Below, one piece after another: positions 20,497 through 31,708 of a stretch of DNA of 42,625 nt. Each line of letters begins with the position of its first letter. Positions within the stretch are counted from its first letter, which is position 1. The position numbers and the translations under genes were made by a program. Source of the DNA: Rhizomucor pusillus (taxonomy: Eukaryota > Mucoromycota > Mucoromycetes > Mucorales > Lichtheimiaceae); assembly GCA_900175165.2 (NCBI GenBank), contig FWWN02000648.1, positions 1 to 42,625 on the forward strand, in the 5' to 3' direction. The notes beneath the pieces are model-generated. The model was not told where the DNA came from. It saw only the letters and a program-made list of their open reading frames with translations, and searched no databases.

Positions 20497-20562
20497 TCTG
20501 AAATTGTCTAGCGGTAAGGAGGAAGATCATCGATAACGACAGCTTTGATTCTCATTTACAGT
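20497..20562 (+). pseudogene. Possible tRNA-Glu relic
   Basis: TCTGAAATTGTCTAGCGGTA followed by AGGA closely resembles the 5' half of eukaryotic tRNA-Glu, in which GTCTAGCGGTTAGGA is the D-arm/A-box. A degenerate T-arm/B-box-like GCTTTGATTCTC lies at 20542-20553, and a 3' piece TTTACAG roughly pairs with the first TCTGAAA. The anticodon arm is not recognisable and the whole is about six bases short, so a functional tRNA is unlikely. Confidence 0.3.
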
Positions 20563-21063
20563 CTTTAGCGAATCCTATTTCCTTGAGCTTAAAGAACGCA
20601 AATTGAGACTTTGTTTCAATAAAGTGAATGTTTGCTGAAAGAGAATTACCACGACCAAAATATTCCCTCAAGAAATCGATACCTTATACCATGCTCTTGA
20701 CGCATGCTAGCTTATCAAACTATTGACCACCCTTCATTTTACATAGTATTATTCGATGTGTGGACAGATCTTCCCTTTAATTCCAATTCCCTTTTCCTTC
20801 TCGTCTCTCAATAATTTTCACAATATAGCTCTTTAACTACCCAATAGCTCTTCCACATCTAGCATTCAGCTTTTGCCTCTATTATGGGTTTCCTCTATAA
20901 TTTTAGAAAATACTGTGGTAAAGTTATGACTATGCCGAGCCTTTCCCGCAGCAGTTGAGTTGGAATGAGTCTAGATGACTTGATGGCTTGTATCGGAGGT
21001 GGAGGGCGCGACCGTAAATTTGCAATCCATCGCGATTCGCTCTCTTCTTCCCAGTTATTGAAT
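20563..21063. other. Intergenic, promoter side of DPS1
   Basis: No gene is supported. The AT-rich stretch at about 20750-20900 and CT-rich runs such as CCCTTTTCCTTCTCGTCTCT at 20788-20807 are plausible promoter sequence for the aspartyl-tRNA synthetase gene at 21064. Confidence 0.35.
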
Positions 21064-22962
21064 ATGTCTGAACCCGTCAAGGAGAAGGTCGAGGAACAAA
21101 CTCAAGGAAACGCCGAGGAGGTCTACCGCGAGTAAGTACGAGTGTATAATGACCCGTTGTCCAAATTGTTTGACATTTGTCTCTGTACCTCAGCGATGCC
21201 GGTAACCCCATTTCAAAGAAAGCTTTCAAGAAGCTGCAAAAGGAGAAGGAGAAGGCCGAACGTAAGGCCGCTACTGCAGCTAAGCTTGCTGAAGAGAAAA
21301 AGGCTAGAGAAGCTTCCAATGTCGTAAGTAGCACCGGCTGCAAATGCTGTACTTGACGGTACGTTAACGCGTGCCATGCAGGACTTTTCTCAAGATCGAT
21401 ATGGCAAACTTCCCATGCACCAGTCTCAAGAAAGAAAAGGTATCAAGGAAAATGGAATCACTATACATAACAGGGATGAGAGACTTACATTTTCAGTAGG
21501 AATCAAATACGAATCTATCAAAGATATCAACGGATCCCGCGTTGGAGAGGATGTTACTATCAGAGCCCGTGTACATACATCCCGTGCTACCGGCAACAAA
21601 ATGTGCTTTTTCGTTTTCCGTCAAGGTGTTTCCACTATCCAAGGTATCATCTCTGCTGACGACAAAACCATCAGCAAGCCGATGATCAAGTTCTGCATCG
21701 GCATTCCTGCCGAGTCCATCGTCTTGGTGGAGGGTAAGATTTCTAAGCCTGTGGAGGAAGTCAAGAGCTGTACTATTTCGGATGCCGAGCTCTCTATTTC
21801 CAAGATCTACATCCAATCCGAGGCAGAGGGACGTTTGGTATTCTCGCTGGAGGATGCTTCCCGTCCGGAAACAGACTTTGAACAGGATCCTGCGCTTGTG
21901 CGTGTCAACCTCGACACACGTCTCAACAACCGTGTCCTTGACCTGCGTACAACAACAAACAATGCCATATTCCGCTTGCAGTCAGCCGTTTGTCTCTTAT
22001 TCCGTGAATACTTGTTGAAGAAAGAGTTCATGGAAATTCACACTCCAAAAATGATCGCCGCAGCATCCGAAGGTGGATCCAACGTTTTCAAGATTTCTTA
22101 CTTTAAGCGCGATGCATTCTTGGCTCAGAGTCCTCAGTTGTACAAGCAAATGTGCATTGCTGCTGACTTTGACCGTGTGTTCGAGATTGGACCTGTTTTC
22201 CGCGCCGAAGACTCCAACACTCATCGCCATATGACTGAATTCGTCGGTCTCGATATGGAGATGGCTATCCAGGAACATTATCACGAAGTTGTGGATGTTT
22301 TGGATGAGATGTTTGTCTACATCTTTACCAACTTGAAGGAAAGATATAACAACGAAATCGAAACCGTCAAACGCCAATATCCTTTCGCGGACTTTGAGTT
22401 CTTGCCAAAGACTCTCCGTCTCAAGTACGCTGATGCCATCCAGCTTCTTCGTGAAGCTGGTGTCGAGATTGGCGACTATGAAGACTTGAGGTAAGTCAAT
22501 TGACTTTGCGTATCTTATACATAAAGACCAAGATTCCCTAATCTAATCTGGTCTGCTGTTAGCACCCCTAACGAGAAGTTACTCGGCAAAATCGTCAAGG
22601 AGAAGTACCACACCGACTTTTACATTCTCGACAAATTCCCTCTGGAAGTTCGACCTTTTTACACTATGCCTGACCCAGAGAATCCCAAATACTCCAACTC
22701 TTATGACTTCTTCATGCGCGGCGAGGAAATTCTTTCAGGTGCTCAACGTATCCATGACGCCAAATTTTTGGAAGAGCGTGCCAAGGAACACGGCGTCGAT
22801 ATTTCTACCATCCAAGCTTACATTGATGCTTTCAAGATGGGTGCTCCTCCACATGCTGGCGGTGGTGTTGGTCTAGAACGTGTTGTCATGCTGTACTTGG
22901 CTTTGGGCAACATCCGTCGTACCAGTCTCTTCCCTCGTGATCCCAAGCGCCTGGAACCTTAA
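21064..22962 (+). CDS. DPS1: Cytosolic aspartyl-tRNA synthetase
   Basis: Exons 21064-21131, 21194-21323, 21382-22490 and 22563-22962 give 568 residues. It charges tRNA-Asp in the cytosol. A lysine-rich N-terminal extension ([20 protein letters not shown]) typical of fungal/animal cytosolic enzymes binds tRNA. An OB-fold anticodon-binding domain follows ([20 protein letters not shown]). Then comes the class II core: motif 1 region [20 protein letters not shown], motif 2 [15 protein letters not shown] and motif 3 [21 protein letters not shown] and QSPQLYKQM mark the active site. Its stop is 85 nt from the stop of the convergent LCP5 gene. Confidence 0.95.
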
Positions 22963-23047
22963 ACTTTTACACGCGCAAAAATAAACAAATATCATAACTG
23001 TGTATAGAAATAAAAGACATGCATATATCAATATGTACAAATGGATT

Positions 23048-24342
23048 CTACTTGCGAATACGCATCTTCTTTCGAGATAGGACATTGCGGAATCTTTCGT
23101 TTTCCTGCTCTTCCACATCCTTGATACCGATCAGGTTGCTGAAATCATTCAAATTCTGCAAAATATAAAGATTAAGTTTTCATGCTATTAAAAGACAATT
23201 TAACTCTAGACTTACATCAAATTCGTTGTCGAAGCGCAAGTTGTTCTTTGCATTTCTTCGTCGCTTTTCTTTCCGTGTGGTGACCAGACGGACATAATTA
23301 TCTTCTTCATATCTATCCTTCTCTTTGATGAAGCGATCCAAACTGTCGCCAGCACCACTTTCCTCGTGGACGCCGCCGTGGACATCGGCCTCCTCAGGAA
23401 CATCTTGCATTTCTGCCATAAGATCCTGCATAACTCGAGATCGTGACGACCGCTCCCGCATTCGTTCTTCATCCTTTTCTCTCTTTGATAGTTTTTCACT
23501 CTTTTCATTGTACACGACAGGTGCAAGTTTTGGTGGTCGATAGACGCCAGTCTTCTTGGTTGTGGTATCTATCAATTGTCGGTTTGATAAGCAACGAAAG
23601 TTTCCTATCAGGTGGAGACTCCCATTTATATCCATACCTTCATCTTCGTCTTCTTCGTCTTCTTCCTGATCGTCTCTGGCCAAAAGATTGGATGGATTAG
23701 GTTTGAATGCAAGAGGATCGTTGGCTACAGTTATCGTTAAAGCAATGTATTAGTATATATATGTAAGTGCAAAATGTATATACACAGCAATTACCAACTG
23801 CTGTGATTTCATCCGTCTTTGTTGGATCCTCTTGTTTCTGTGTGCCGATGACAGCTGCGCGAATAAGCTTATCGATTTGATATTTCAGCTTGCTCTCAAT
23901 GGGTTTCATCTTTTCCAATACAACTCGTAATTCAACAAGTGACTCAACTACTGGATGTCCTTCGAGTTTCTTTCCGGAGAGTTTCATGTGTACATAAAAT
24001 GCGAGTTGTGTCACATATTGGAGCATAACTTGATACTTGACTTCGAGAAAAGATACACCTTTCGAAGTCTGAATCTCGCCATTGTGATATCTTGAACAGC
24101 AAAGGTCAATAGACTGTCAAAATCGGTAGCAAGAAGCTGCTTACTTTTGCACGATCGGTTTTAACTGCATCTTGAGCAAACCGATCTTGTCTTTCAAATC
24201 GACAATCAGCTTTTGCAGATCTCCGGGTACGGCTATAATTATATGAGCAATGAAGAAAGGCCATACTGTCAGCAAACTGTTTACCTTGATCATTTGATCG
24301 AGTAGTCTCTTGTACCGTTGCTGATTCCTGATCAGTTGCCAT
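23048..24342 (-). CDS. LCP5: Sas10/Utp3/C1D-family protein, LCP5/neuroguidin
   Basis: Six exons (24285-24342, 24145-24232, 23795-24090, 23638-23724, 23216-23568, 23048-23155) give 329 residues. Residues about 20-110 are the Sas10/Utp3/C1D helical domain (DLQKLIVDLKDKIGLLKMQL, KGVSFLEVKYQVMLQYVTQL, ESLVELRVVLEKMKPIESKL). The middle carries LAFKPNPSNL followed by an acidic run. Then TGVYRPPKLAPVVYNE, the signature of LCP5/neuroguidin, and a basic C-terminus ending RKKMRIRK. In yeast Lcp5 is a U3 snoRNP/SSU processome factor needed for 18S rRNA maturation, in the nucleolus. It shares a 115-bp divergent promoter with the DDHD phospholipase gene. Confidence 0.88.
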
Positions 24343-24457
24343 GATCGTTTTTGTGTATGATTTTTTAGTGGGTGGAAAAAGAAAGCCAATTGTTGTGGCG
24401 GAGCATTAAAAGAAATGCTGCTTGGTCGTCCTTCTTCACGCTTCCGTTCCTGCAAGA
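24343..24457. promoter_or_regulatory. Compact bidirectional promoter (LCP5 / DDHD lipase)
   Basis: Only 115 nt lie between the two divergent start codons, so regulatory sequence is shared or overlaps the 5' UTRs. No clear TATA box is present. Confidence 0.6.
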
Positions 24458-27400
24458 ATGACAGATACCGAATCGAGCTCTACAATCCTTTCAGAATCAT
24501 ACGGCACGAGCCAGCGCAGAGCAGCTCGTACTCGAAGCCTTATACCAGACGCAGACGTGCCAAGCCTCAGTGTAAGATGGTAGGGCACAATGACTTTGCA
24601 TAACTTGTCCTGACGACAACTTTCCAGGTTCCACGCAGTCGATAGCCCTATCGTGGACCCGATATCTATAAGAAGAGCAAAGAACACCGGCAAAAAATTG
24701 TCGGCTACACCTCCTAGTCCGTCACAAACTTCTCAGAAACGGACACCTCCCAAGAATTGGGTTCCTTTTTCCAAACGAGACTCCAACGCGCTGGAAAAGG
24801 CGTACAAGGTACGCTGAGAAATCACATGATAACATGCCACCTCACAAGTTTTTAATTTTTGCAGAACAATGATGTGAGGGCTATTGTACCGGTTAATGAA
24901 GATCATCTATTTGAGGTGGATGTGACGCGACGCACTATTCAACCTATATATTGGGAAGGACCGATGTACGAAGTTCGCAGAGCCACATGGTTCATGCAAG
25001 GCGATGGTTCAAAGTGGATTCCCTGCGAAGAAAATCTTGCCGAACAAATTGAGCTTGGATACTAGTATGTCTCATTCAAATGCGATTACCTATCGATACT
25101 CAATTCTGTATTTTGCAGCAAGCACAAACCATATCTTATTTCCGAAGATCCTGCGATGTCAGCGCAAACTGCAGACCAAGATGAAGAGTATGATGACGAT
25201 AACATCGAGCAGATCCAGAGATCCGCAACTGCAATTGAGGAAAAGAAGCTGGAAAAGAGCTTAGAGCAGCAGCCTGTTGAAAAGCAATGGAATTTGTTAG
25301 GCCCATACCTTGGCCAATATATCGTATACACTGGGCCAAATACTGCCTGGTTACTCTAGTACGTATCTGGACGCAATGGGTATACTCAAGATGTTAATGA
25401 CTCTTTAAATTTCTTTGCAGCAATACAACAGGGAGCAAAATTGCAAAGACTATTATCACACGATTGACGAACAGGTCTAATCTTGGTGGTACTCGTTTGT
25501 TGCGTGGATATCCAGAAGTTGAGAAACAAAGCAAGACAAAGAGCTCTTCCACTCCCAAAACGACGGAAAGCGATAAGAAGAATGATGATGTGGACGTTGC
25601 TGACACCAGAAATGTGGACAGCGAGACAATGGCTCAGCAGGAGACTGAAGACTATGAAAATGAACAAAGTGAGGAAGAAGTGCGAAAAATCGACCATCTA
25701 GTGTTCGTGATTCACGGGTATGTCTCATACATTGATGGACTATGAATCATTTTCTTACAGTATATAATTTCAAGAATTGGTCAAAAAATGTCTGAACGCT
25801 TGGGCCAGAATTTTGTCCATGGTATGACATGATAAGCTTTGTTTATTTTTGTGCATCTCGTTAACGTTAGCCACCGGGTTAGATGTCAATATGCTTCGAA
25901 AAACAATGAAATCGGCTTATGCAACGGCGATCTCTGCAACAGGCAGCCCGCAACGATCGAATGGAATACAGGTGCTTCCGGTCCTCTGGCGACACGAAAT
26001 ATCGTTTGGCATGGCCAGCGATGATGATGATAAAGATCTGGAGATGGATTTAGGGACTATCGGCGCGGATGATGGCAGCCCAACTCTTGATGAACTTACG
26101 CTGGAAGGTGTTCCAAATATCCGACTTGTCGTATCTGATGTATTACTGGATGGTATGAAGTTTTATGTCTGCTTACCGTTTCTCCCATCTTATAAAATCA
26201 ATATTAATGTTTCACGTCGTTTAGTGCCGCTCTATCTCACTGCAAAATATCGAGATCAAATGACTCTGATAGTAACGCGTGAGCTGAATCGAGTGTATAA
26301 ATTGTTTGTACATAGGAATCCGGATTTTCATGAACGAAATGGCAAGATATCACTTGTAGGGCATTCGCTTGGTGTAAGTACAGTTAATTACAAGCATGCA
26401 GATCTTGTACCGCTTACTTATCATTGTTGTAATCTACGAGATAGTCCTTGCTAGCATTTGATATCCTTAGTATCCAGCCTCTACATTTTTCCCAGGAGCA
26501 ACAGACAATTTCGATGCTCGATGAGAAACGTATACCAACGGCAATGGACAAGAAGACGCCAGTTCTTTTATTTCCGGTACAAAACTTTTTTGCCGTGGGT
26601 TCTCCTCTCGGTGTAATTCTGCTACTACGTGGATGCAAGATTGTATCACGACGATTTCTTGATACCAGCCATGATACCCATTCCCTAAATGGCTTTCCAA
26701 GCTCGGGCGATTTGCCTGTATACACAGATATGTCGACCATCTCCTCCGCAGTTACCATATGCTACCCCGCTGTTGAAAACCTATACAACATCTTCCATAA
26801 GGTATTGGAAAGGGAGTGATGCATTCGAAACTTTTCGATACTTAACGATATGATGGTAGTCCGATCCTGTTGCGTACCGCTTGGAACCTCTAATAGCTCG
26901 GCAATATGCAGCAAAATTGAAACCGGAACAAATTGCCTATGTTAAAGGAGGGCTGAAAAGTATGATCGATGCTGGTTTCAGCGTAGGATCCGGCATTGCA
27001 AATCGTGCCGGAGCCATGTACGAATCTTTCAAAATAGGGTTGACAACAAACTTGTTTATGCGTGGACTTGGGCTGTCTAAGCAAGCTGGTACAACAACGG
27101 AAGACGGTATGGATGCAGGACAAAGCGACAACATTGCAACGCAGATAGCAGACGAACCCACGCTGAGATCAAGATCACGAAGCGATCCAGCATTGATTGA
27201 AAAATATCGAAAGAAGGCATCGCCTGTACCAACATCGGACACTCCAGGTGCAGAGAAGCTGCGGGCACTGAATAAGAATGGTCGCGTGGACTACTGCCTT
27301 CAAGAAGGAATCTTGGAAAATCCCTATTTGAGTGCATTCAGCGCGCATATGCAATATTGGCAGGTATGTCTACGTATAGTCTCTTCTAGGACAATACCGA

Positions 27401-27480
27401 TCAGTAATTGCTGGTCAATATTTTAGGACCTTGATGTTGCTGCATTCCTGGTTAGAGAGCTGTATGGCAAGGAACGATGA
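24458..27480 (+). CDS. DDHD-domain phospholipase (PA-PLA1-like)
   Basis: Eleven exons give about 799 residues: 24458-24569 (tentative), 24639-24808, 24865-25064, 25119-25358, 25421-25717, 25775-25821, 25883-26152, 26225-26373, 26445-26801, 26860-27363, 27427-27480. The N-terminal third has the WWE-like segment of intracellular PLA1 enzymes (VNEDHLFEVDVTRRTIQPIY, YEVRRATWFM). The hydrolase core holds LVFVIHGIGQKM and the nucleophile motif GHSLGS with Ser493. FFAVGSPLGVILLLRG and IFHKSDPVAYRLEPL open the DDHD domain, and RVDYCLQE (Asp758) and SAFSAHMQYW (His777) close it, so the catalytic residues appear intact. Such enzymes hydrolyse phosphatidic acid or related lipids on ER/Golgi or mitochondrial membranes. 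Weak point: the obvious donor after 24571 puts exon 2 out of frame; GTGTAAG at 24570 with acceptor at 24638 keeps frame. Confidence 0.88.
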
Positions 27481-27774
27481 AATAATATTTATTATTTCTC
27501 TTGAAAAAAGTGTGTTTTATGTATTCATTATCGTTGACTCTGAACGTCCGTCTGGTTGTGCAGATTATTAATCCAGGAAACAATGATGCCTATTTGAATA
27601 CGGGAAAGGCGCACTAGGCCTCCACTAAAGCACATGCTAACTCCACTGACATTGCCAATAGCTTTTCCCCTTGTTCATCATCCGCCTGAATTTCACACGT
27701 GTAATCCAAATTACCGATCGAGTTCCCCACACTTTTCTAATTCCATCACTGCTCTTTCTTCCAGTATCCACACA

Positions 27775-29462
27775 ATGGCTACTCCAGGCAACAAAGTATA
27801 TGTCATCGGCGTCGGCATGTCCAAATTCATAAAGCCTCGCGGCGAAGTCGACTATCCCGGTAAGCATTACCATAGAAGACTAGGAGACACTGTTGTTTAA
27901 TTCATACATGGAAACCGCTAGAGTTTGGCTTGGAAGCCGCCGTCAAGGCTCTAAACGACGCTAACATAACATACGATGAAGTTCAGTACGCTGCATGCGG
28001 CTATGTCTACGGAGATAGCACTGCTGGTCAGCGCGTTCTGTATCAACTAGGCATGACTCAGGTATTTTCAATACACAAGGACTGAAAACTGCCAGAAGAC
28101 CTGAACTTTGCACACAGATCCCAATCATAAATGTCAACAACAATTGCTCTACGGGCTCAACTGCATTGTTGCAAGCACGCAACGCTGTTGCCTCTGGTAT
28201 GGTCGACTGTGCGATGGCACTCGGTTTTGAACGAATGGCGAGAGGCTCTCTTTCTTCGACTTTCTCGGATCGCACGAACCCCATGGGTAATGTATTAAAC
28301 CGGATGTTTTTCCGGGTTGAGTTCTGACAGCGAGGTAACCGCACAGATCACGTGATGATGGTGATGGCAACCGAGAAAGGTTTCGAGCCCAAGGCACCTG
28401 GAGCTGCGCAGATCTTTGGCAACGCAGGTATCGGGTACATGGAAAAGTACGGTGCAACTGAGGAGCATCTGGCCAAGATCGCCGAGAAGAACCATCGTCA
28501 CAGCTCCAGGAATCCGTATTCCCAATTCCGTGATATTTATACCCTCGATCAAATCAAACAATCCCCCAAGATTTATGGGCCTCTGACAAAACTCCAGTGC
28601 TGCCCTACCTCTGACGGTGCTGGATGCGCCATTGTCGCTAGCGAAGCTTTTGTCAATAAGCACAATTTGATAAACCAAGCTATCGAGATTTGCGCCCAAG
28701 TCATGGCGACAGACTCCCCTCGAATGCTTTCGACGGATGCTATCGAATGGGCTGGTGCAGATATGACACGCCGTGCTGCTGCCGAAGCGTATGCTAAGGC
28801 CGGAATCACACCAAATGATATCCAAGTTGTCGAATTGCATGATTGCTTTTCTGCAAACGAGGTAATTTCCGGAAAGAATTGAACGCTATCGAGACTCCAA
28901 ATAGTAACAGCGTCGCTTGCAGCTGCTTACCTATGACACTCTGGGCTTGACTCCTCCTGGTCAAGCACATAAGCTTATCGATTCTGGTGACAACACTTAT
29001 GGTGGCAAATACGTTATTAACCCATCTGGTGGGTTGATCTCCAAGGGACATCCTTTGGGCGCGACCGGTTTGGCACAGTGCGCGGGTGACTATTACGAGT
29101 TCGATATTTAATTACCGAAGGTGTGCTGATAATGGTTTTTCCGTTGTTACCAGAATTGACATGGCAACTCCGTAACTGGGCTGGCGATCGCCAGGTGCCT
29201 AACGTGCGTTATGCGCTCCAACACAACGTTGGTCTTGGTGGAGCAGTAGTTGTCACTATTTACAAGAAGGCCAACGGTGAACCCGTGGAACCTCGTGTCG
29301 GTTACAACCCTGTAAGCTCAGAAAATGCAAATATAAGTTGCTGTTCTATGCATGACTGACTCGTGGTATAAACAGGCAGTCGAAGCTCGACCTATCAGCC
29401 AGGAAGAGTACGATAAGGCCAAATCGCAGAAGCGAGCAGAATTTTTGGAAGCCAAACTTTAA
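27775..29462 (+). CDS. Peroxisomal SCP2-type 3-ketoacyl-CoA thiolase
   Basis: Seven exons (27775-27859, 27922-28061, 28118-28286, 28347-28861, 28923-29085, 29154-29311, 29376-29462) give 438 residues. It cleaves 3-ketoacyl-CoA, in animals chiefly branched-chain and sterol side-chain substrates (SCPx thiolase half). Motifs are [11 protein letters not shown], the nucleophile [18 protein letters not shown] (Cys85), [22 protein letters not shown] and [18 protein letters not shown] (His346), then [16 protein letters not shown]. The last three residues are AKL, a consensus PTS1 for import into peroxisomes. There is no C-terminal SCP2 lipid-transfer domain, so it is the stand-alone form. One donor (GTGACT at 29086) is weak but required by frame. 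Confidence 0.92.
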
Positions 29463-30035
29463 AAGGATATTCTCGATGCGCACTAAAGTTCAAATTCTTA
29501 TGATAATAAAGCTCGATGCTATGGAATGTCTTTTGACATCTGTTATTAATAGCAGCCGTGCCAAATATAAAACATATTTTACTTTCGAGTCTTCAAGTAC
29601 ACGACGCTCCAACTGAATACATTTCTCCAAAAATGTTATTACCGCATTGACTGCTACTATATGGATAGAAACACGAAGCAAGCAACAGAAGACAAATTTG
29701 CATGTCTTAATGTATCAAGGATACATGCTAGTGGTAAGTAATAAGAATATTGAAAAATGGATAGCTGTACACAATAGAGTCGCTGTGGTTTACCTTGTAA
29801 AAGCCGTTAACAATCAGCATCGCGCAACAGTCTTTTTTGTGCTACTCTTATACAACATATACAATGCCCGTCGGTATTCCTTCACATTTACCGAATAAAA
29901 GGTGACAGGAAAGCCAAGTATGTATAACTCTGGAACATCGAAAAATACAATCATAAACATTCTAACGAACTCAGTTTCTGATTGTCAGCAATCATGCCAC
30001 ACACTAGCCTCATGTCTACAGTTTTATATCGAAGA
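29463..30035. other. Intergenic
   Basis: No gene is supported in this AT-rich stretch. It holds the thiolase 3' end (AATAAAGC at about 29503 may be a poly(A) signal) and then featureless sequence up to the second dispersed-repeat copy. Confidence 0.4.
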
Positions 30036-30039
30036 TAAA

Positions 30040-30320
30040 AGCCTATAACAAGCGGATGTAAAGCCGCCGGAGGATGGAGATTTATGAAGGCCAAGCAAGT
30101 TTATTCCACAAACTCGTATCAGTACTGGGTTTGCCACCAAGCGCGCAAGCGTAGCGAGCGAAAAGCGTTCGTGAATTTTATAACATCGCATACGCCGACG
30201 TCGAAGGAGTGTTGCCTTTCTGTCATTATCTCTCACTCGAAGCCGGAAAGTCCATCGTGGACCGCAAAATGAAGCAGCAAATGCTACTTGAGGACAGATA
30301 CAATCCATCCAATGCAAGCC
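30040..30320 (+). repeat. Dispersed repeat, copy B (partial)
   Basis: AAGCGGATGTAAAGCCGCCG followed by GAGGATGGAGATTTATGAAGGCCAAGC at 30050-30096 matches the reverse complement of 40010-40060, where the same string reads with GAAGCGGATGCAAAACCGCC. A GC-rich run (AGCGCGCAAGCGTAGCGAGC at 30138-30157) follows. The rest aligns poorly with the other copies. It is non-coding as far as I can see. Confidence 0.5.
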
Positions 30321-30403
30321 TAATTATCATCTATGTTGTGGAGTATCTGTACGTGATCTGTCATCATGCCATGCCATGTTCTAATGTATGTTTGTAGTCT
30401 GAA

Positions 30404-31149
30404 TCATGTGCATTTTCGGCAAGACGTATCAAGATGCCAGGGAAGCAGAGATCTTTCAACGCCCAGTTCCACATTTGGAGATTTTATTTCGTGGCACTGA
30501 CATAAGATTACGCATGTGCGTGAATATCGAGGATGCAAATATGGTACATGTCCAACTGACGTTTTTAGTGGCGGGACATCTGCAGAATCTACAAAGAACG
30601 CCAAAACACATGGTGTCCTGGAGAGAGTTTCCTGTTTTGCAATGGGCGCGAACCATGTCCCGACCGTTTGTCCCATTTAGAAGCCATATTCGAAAGGAGT
30701 GACAGGAGATGATAAGATCGATATGCTGGTCACTTCAAACAGCCAAAATGACATCAACGTCGTGGAACTTTCTGCAGACGAATATAAGCGAAGAGGAGAT
30801 AAACAATGAAGAGGCACTGATCCAACAAAACAACAAAAACCGGAAATGCATTTTGTCAAGCTTGCAAAAACGTTGCCGTGCTTCAGGTGGAAGCGACAGC
30901 AACCTAAATCCGATGTTCATTGATGTTATTGGTAAGTACAGTATAGCAATGATAGACCTGCGGCACGTTATATTAAAACTGTTGCGCAGGTTATCAAGGA
31001 TACCTTTACACTGTCTACAACGTAGATGATGCCTTCGTTGCTGCGAAAGTAACCGAAAACGAATATATCTACCATAAGCATATGTGGAGTTTGAAGGATT
31101 TCTTGCTGACGGTATCCTGCACATCGTATTTCATTACAAAGTATGCTTG
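30404..31149 (+). pseudogene. Decayed gene, possibly transposon-associated
   Basis: Piece one (30406-30702) is open. Piece two (about 30709-30930) reads DKIDMLVTSNSQNDINVVEL and SADEYKRRGDKQ, then is interrupted by TGA and continues PTKQQKPEMHFVKLAKTL to a second TGA. Piece three begins after an acceptor TTGCGCAG at about 30989 and reads GYQGYLYTVYNVDDAFVAAK and HKHMWSLKDFL to about 31149. The order GYLY..DDAFVA resembles a protein tail I associate with repeated genes in Mucorales genomes (from memory, weak). At least two stops make it non-functional. Confidence 0.4.
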
Positions 31150-31708
31150 ATTGACATAATGTCCATGATATGGTGAATTCAGTAGCTTTTATTACTTAGG
31201 ACAAATGCATTAATGCTGCTGAAAAGATAGAATATTTGGAGGATTAAAAAGAAAAAGACGTATAAATGTGGTCAAAGGAATAGAAGAACGCCGCAGCCCA
31301 GGGCCATATTTTAACAGGAGACAACAAGCATAAAGCAGACAAGCATGTACGAAATCTGTATACTCGATATATCATAATGTAACATTGCATATGTGGATCA
31401 AGTACTGTTTTCGGGAGAATCCAACTTAAATATCCCTAATATATACTGTTGGCACTTCCTACTTCCATACAATGTCACATGAAAATGCGTTTCTAGGCAC
31501 ATGTAATGATAGAAAACAAAACTGCTTTTGCACAATAAAGTTGAATACATGGACGATGCATAAAATCTTATAATTATCAACTTTTATTGCTGGGCGGCGA
31601 ATACCATGGCTGTAGATGGTCTGGAGTCTGAAAAAGGCATTTGCTTCGAAAAAAAGAAGTGATGAGGTATCACAAACCTTCTTTCGCTCTTGCTCAGAAA
31701 GACATTGA
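31150..31708. other. Intergenic upstream of SEC2
   Basis: AT-rich, with no supported gene. It should contain the SEC2 promoter. ATG at 31606 (MAVDGLESEK..) runs into a stop within 18 codons and does not splice convincingly to the main exon, so I did not add it as a 5' exon. Confidence 0.35.

Noticed and set aside
31606..31660. Possible 5' exon of SEC2 starting MAVDGLESEK
   Set aside because: It reaches a stop within 18 codons and no GT donor joins it in frame to the main exon.
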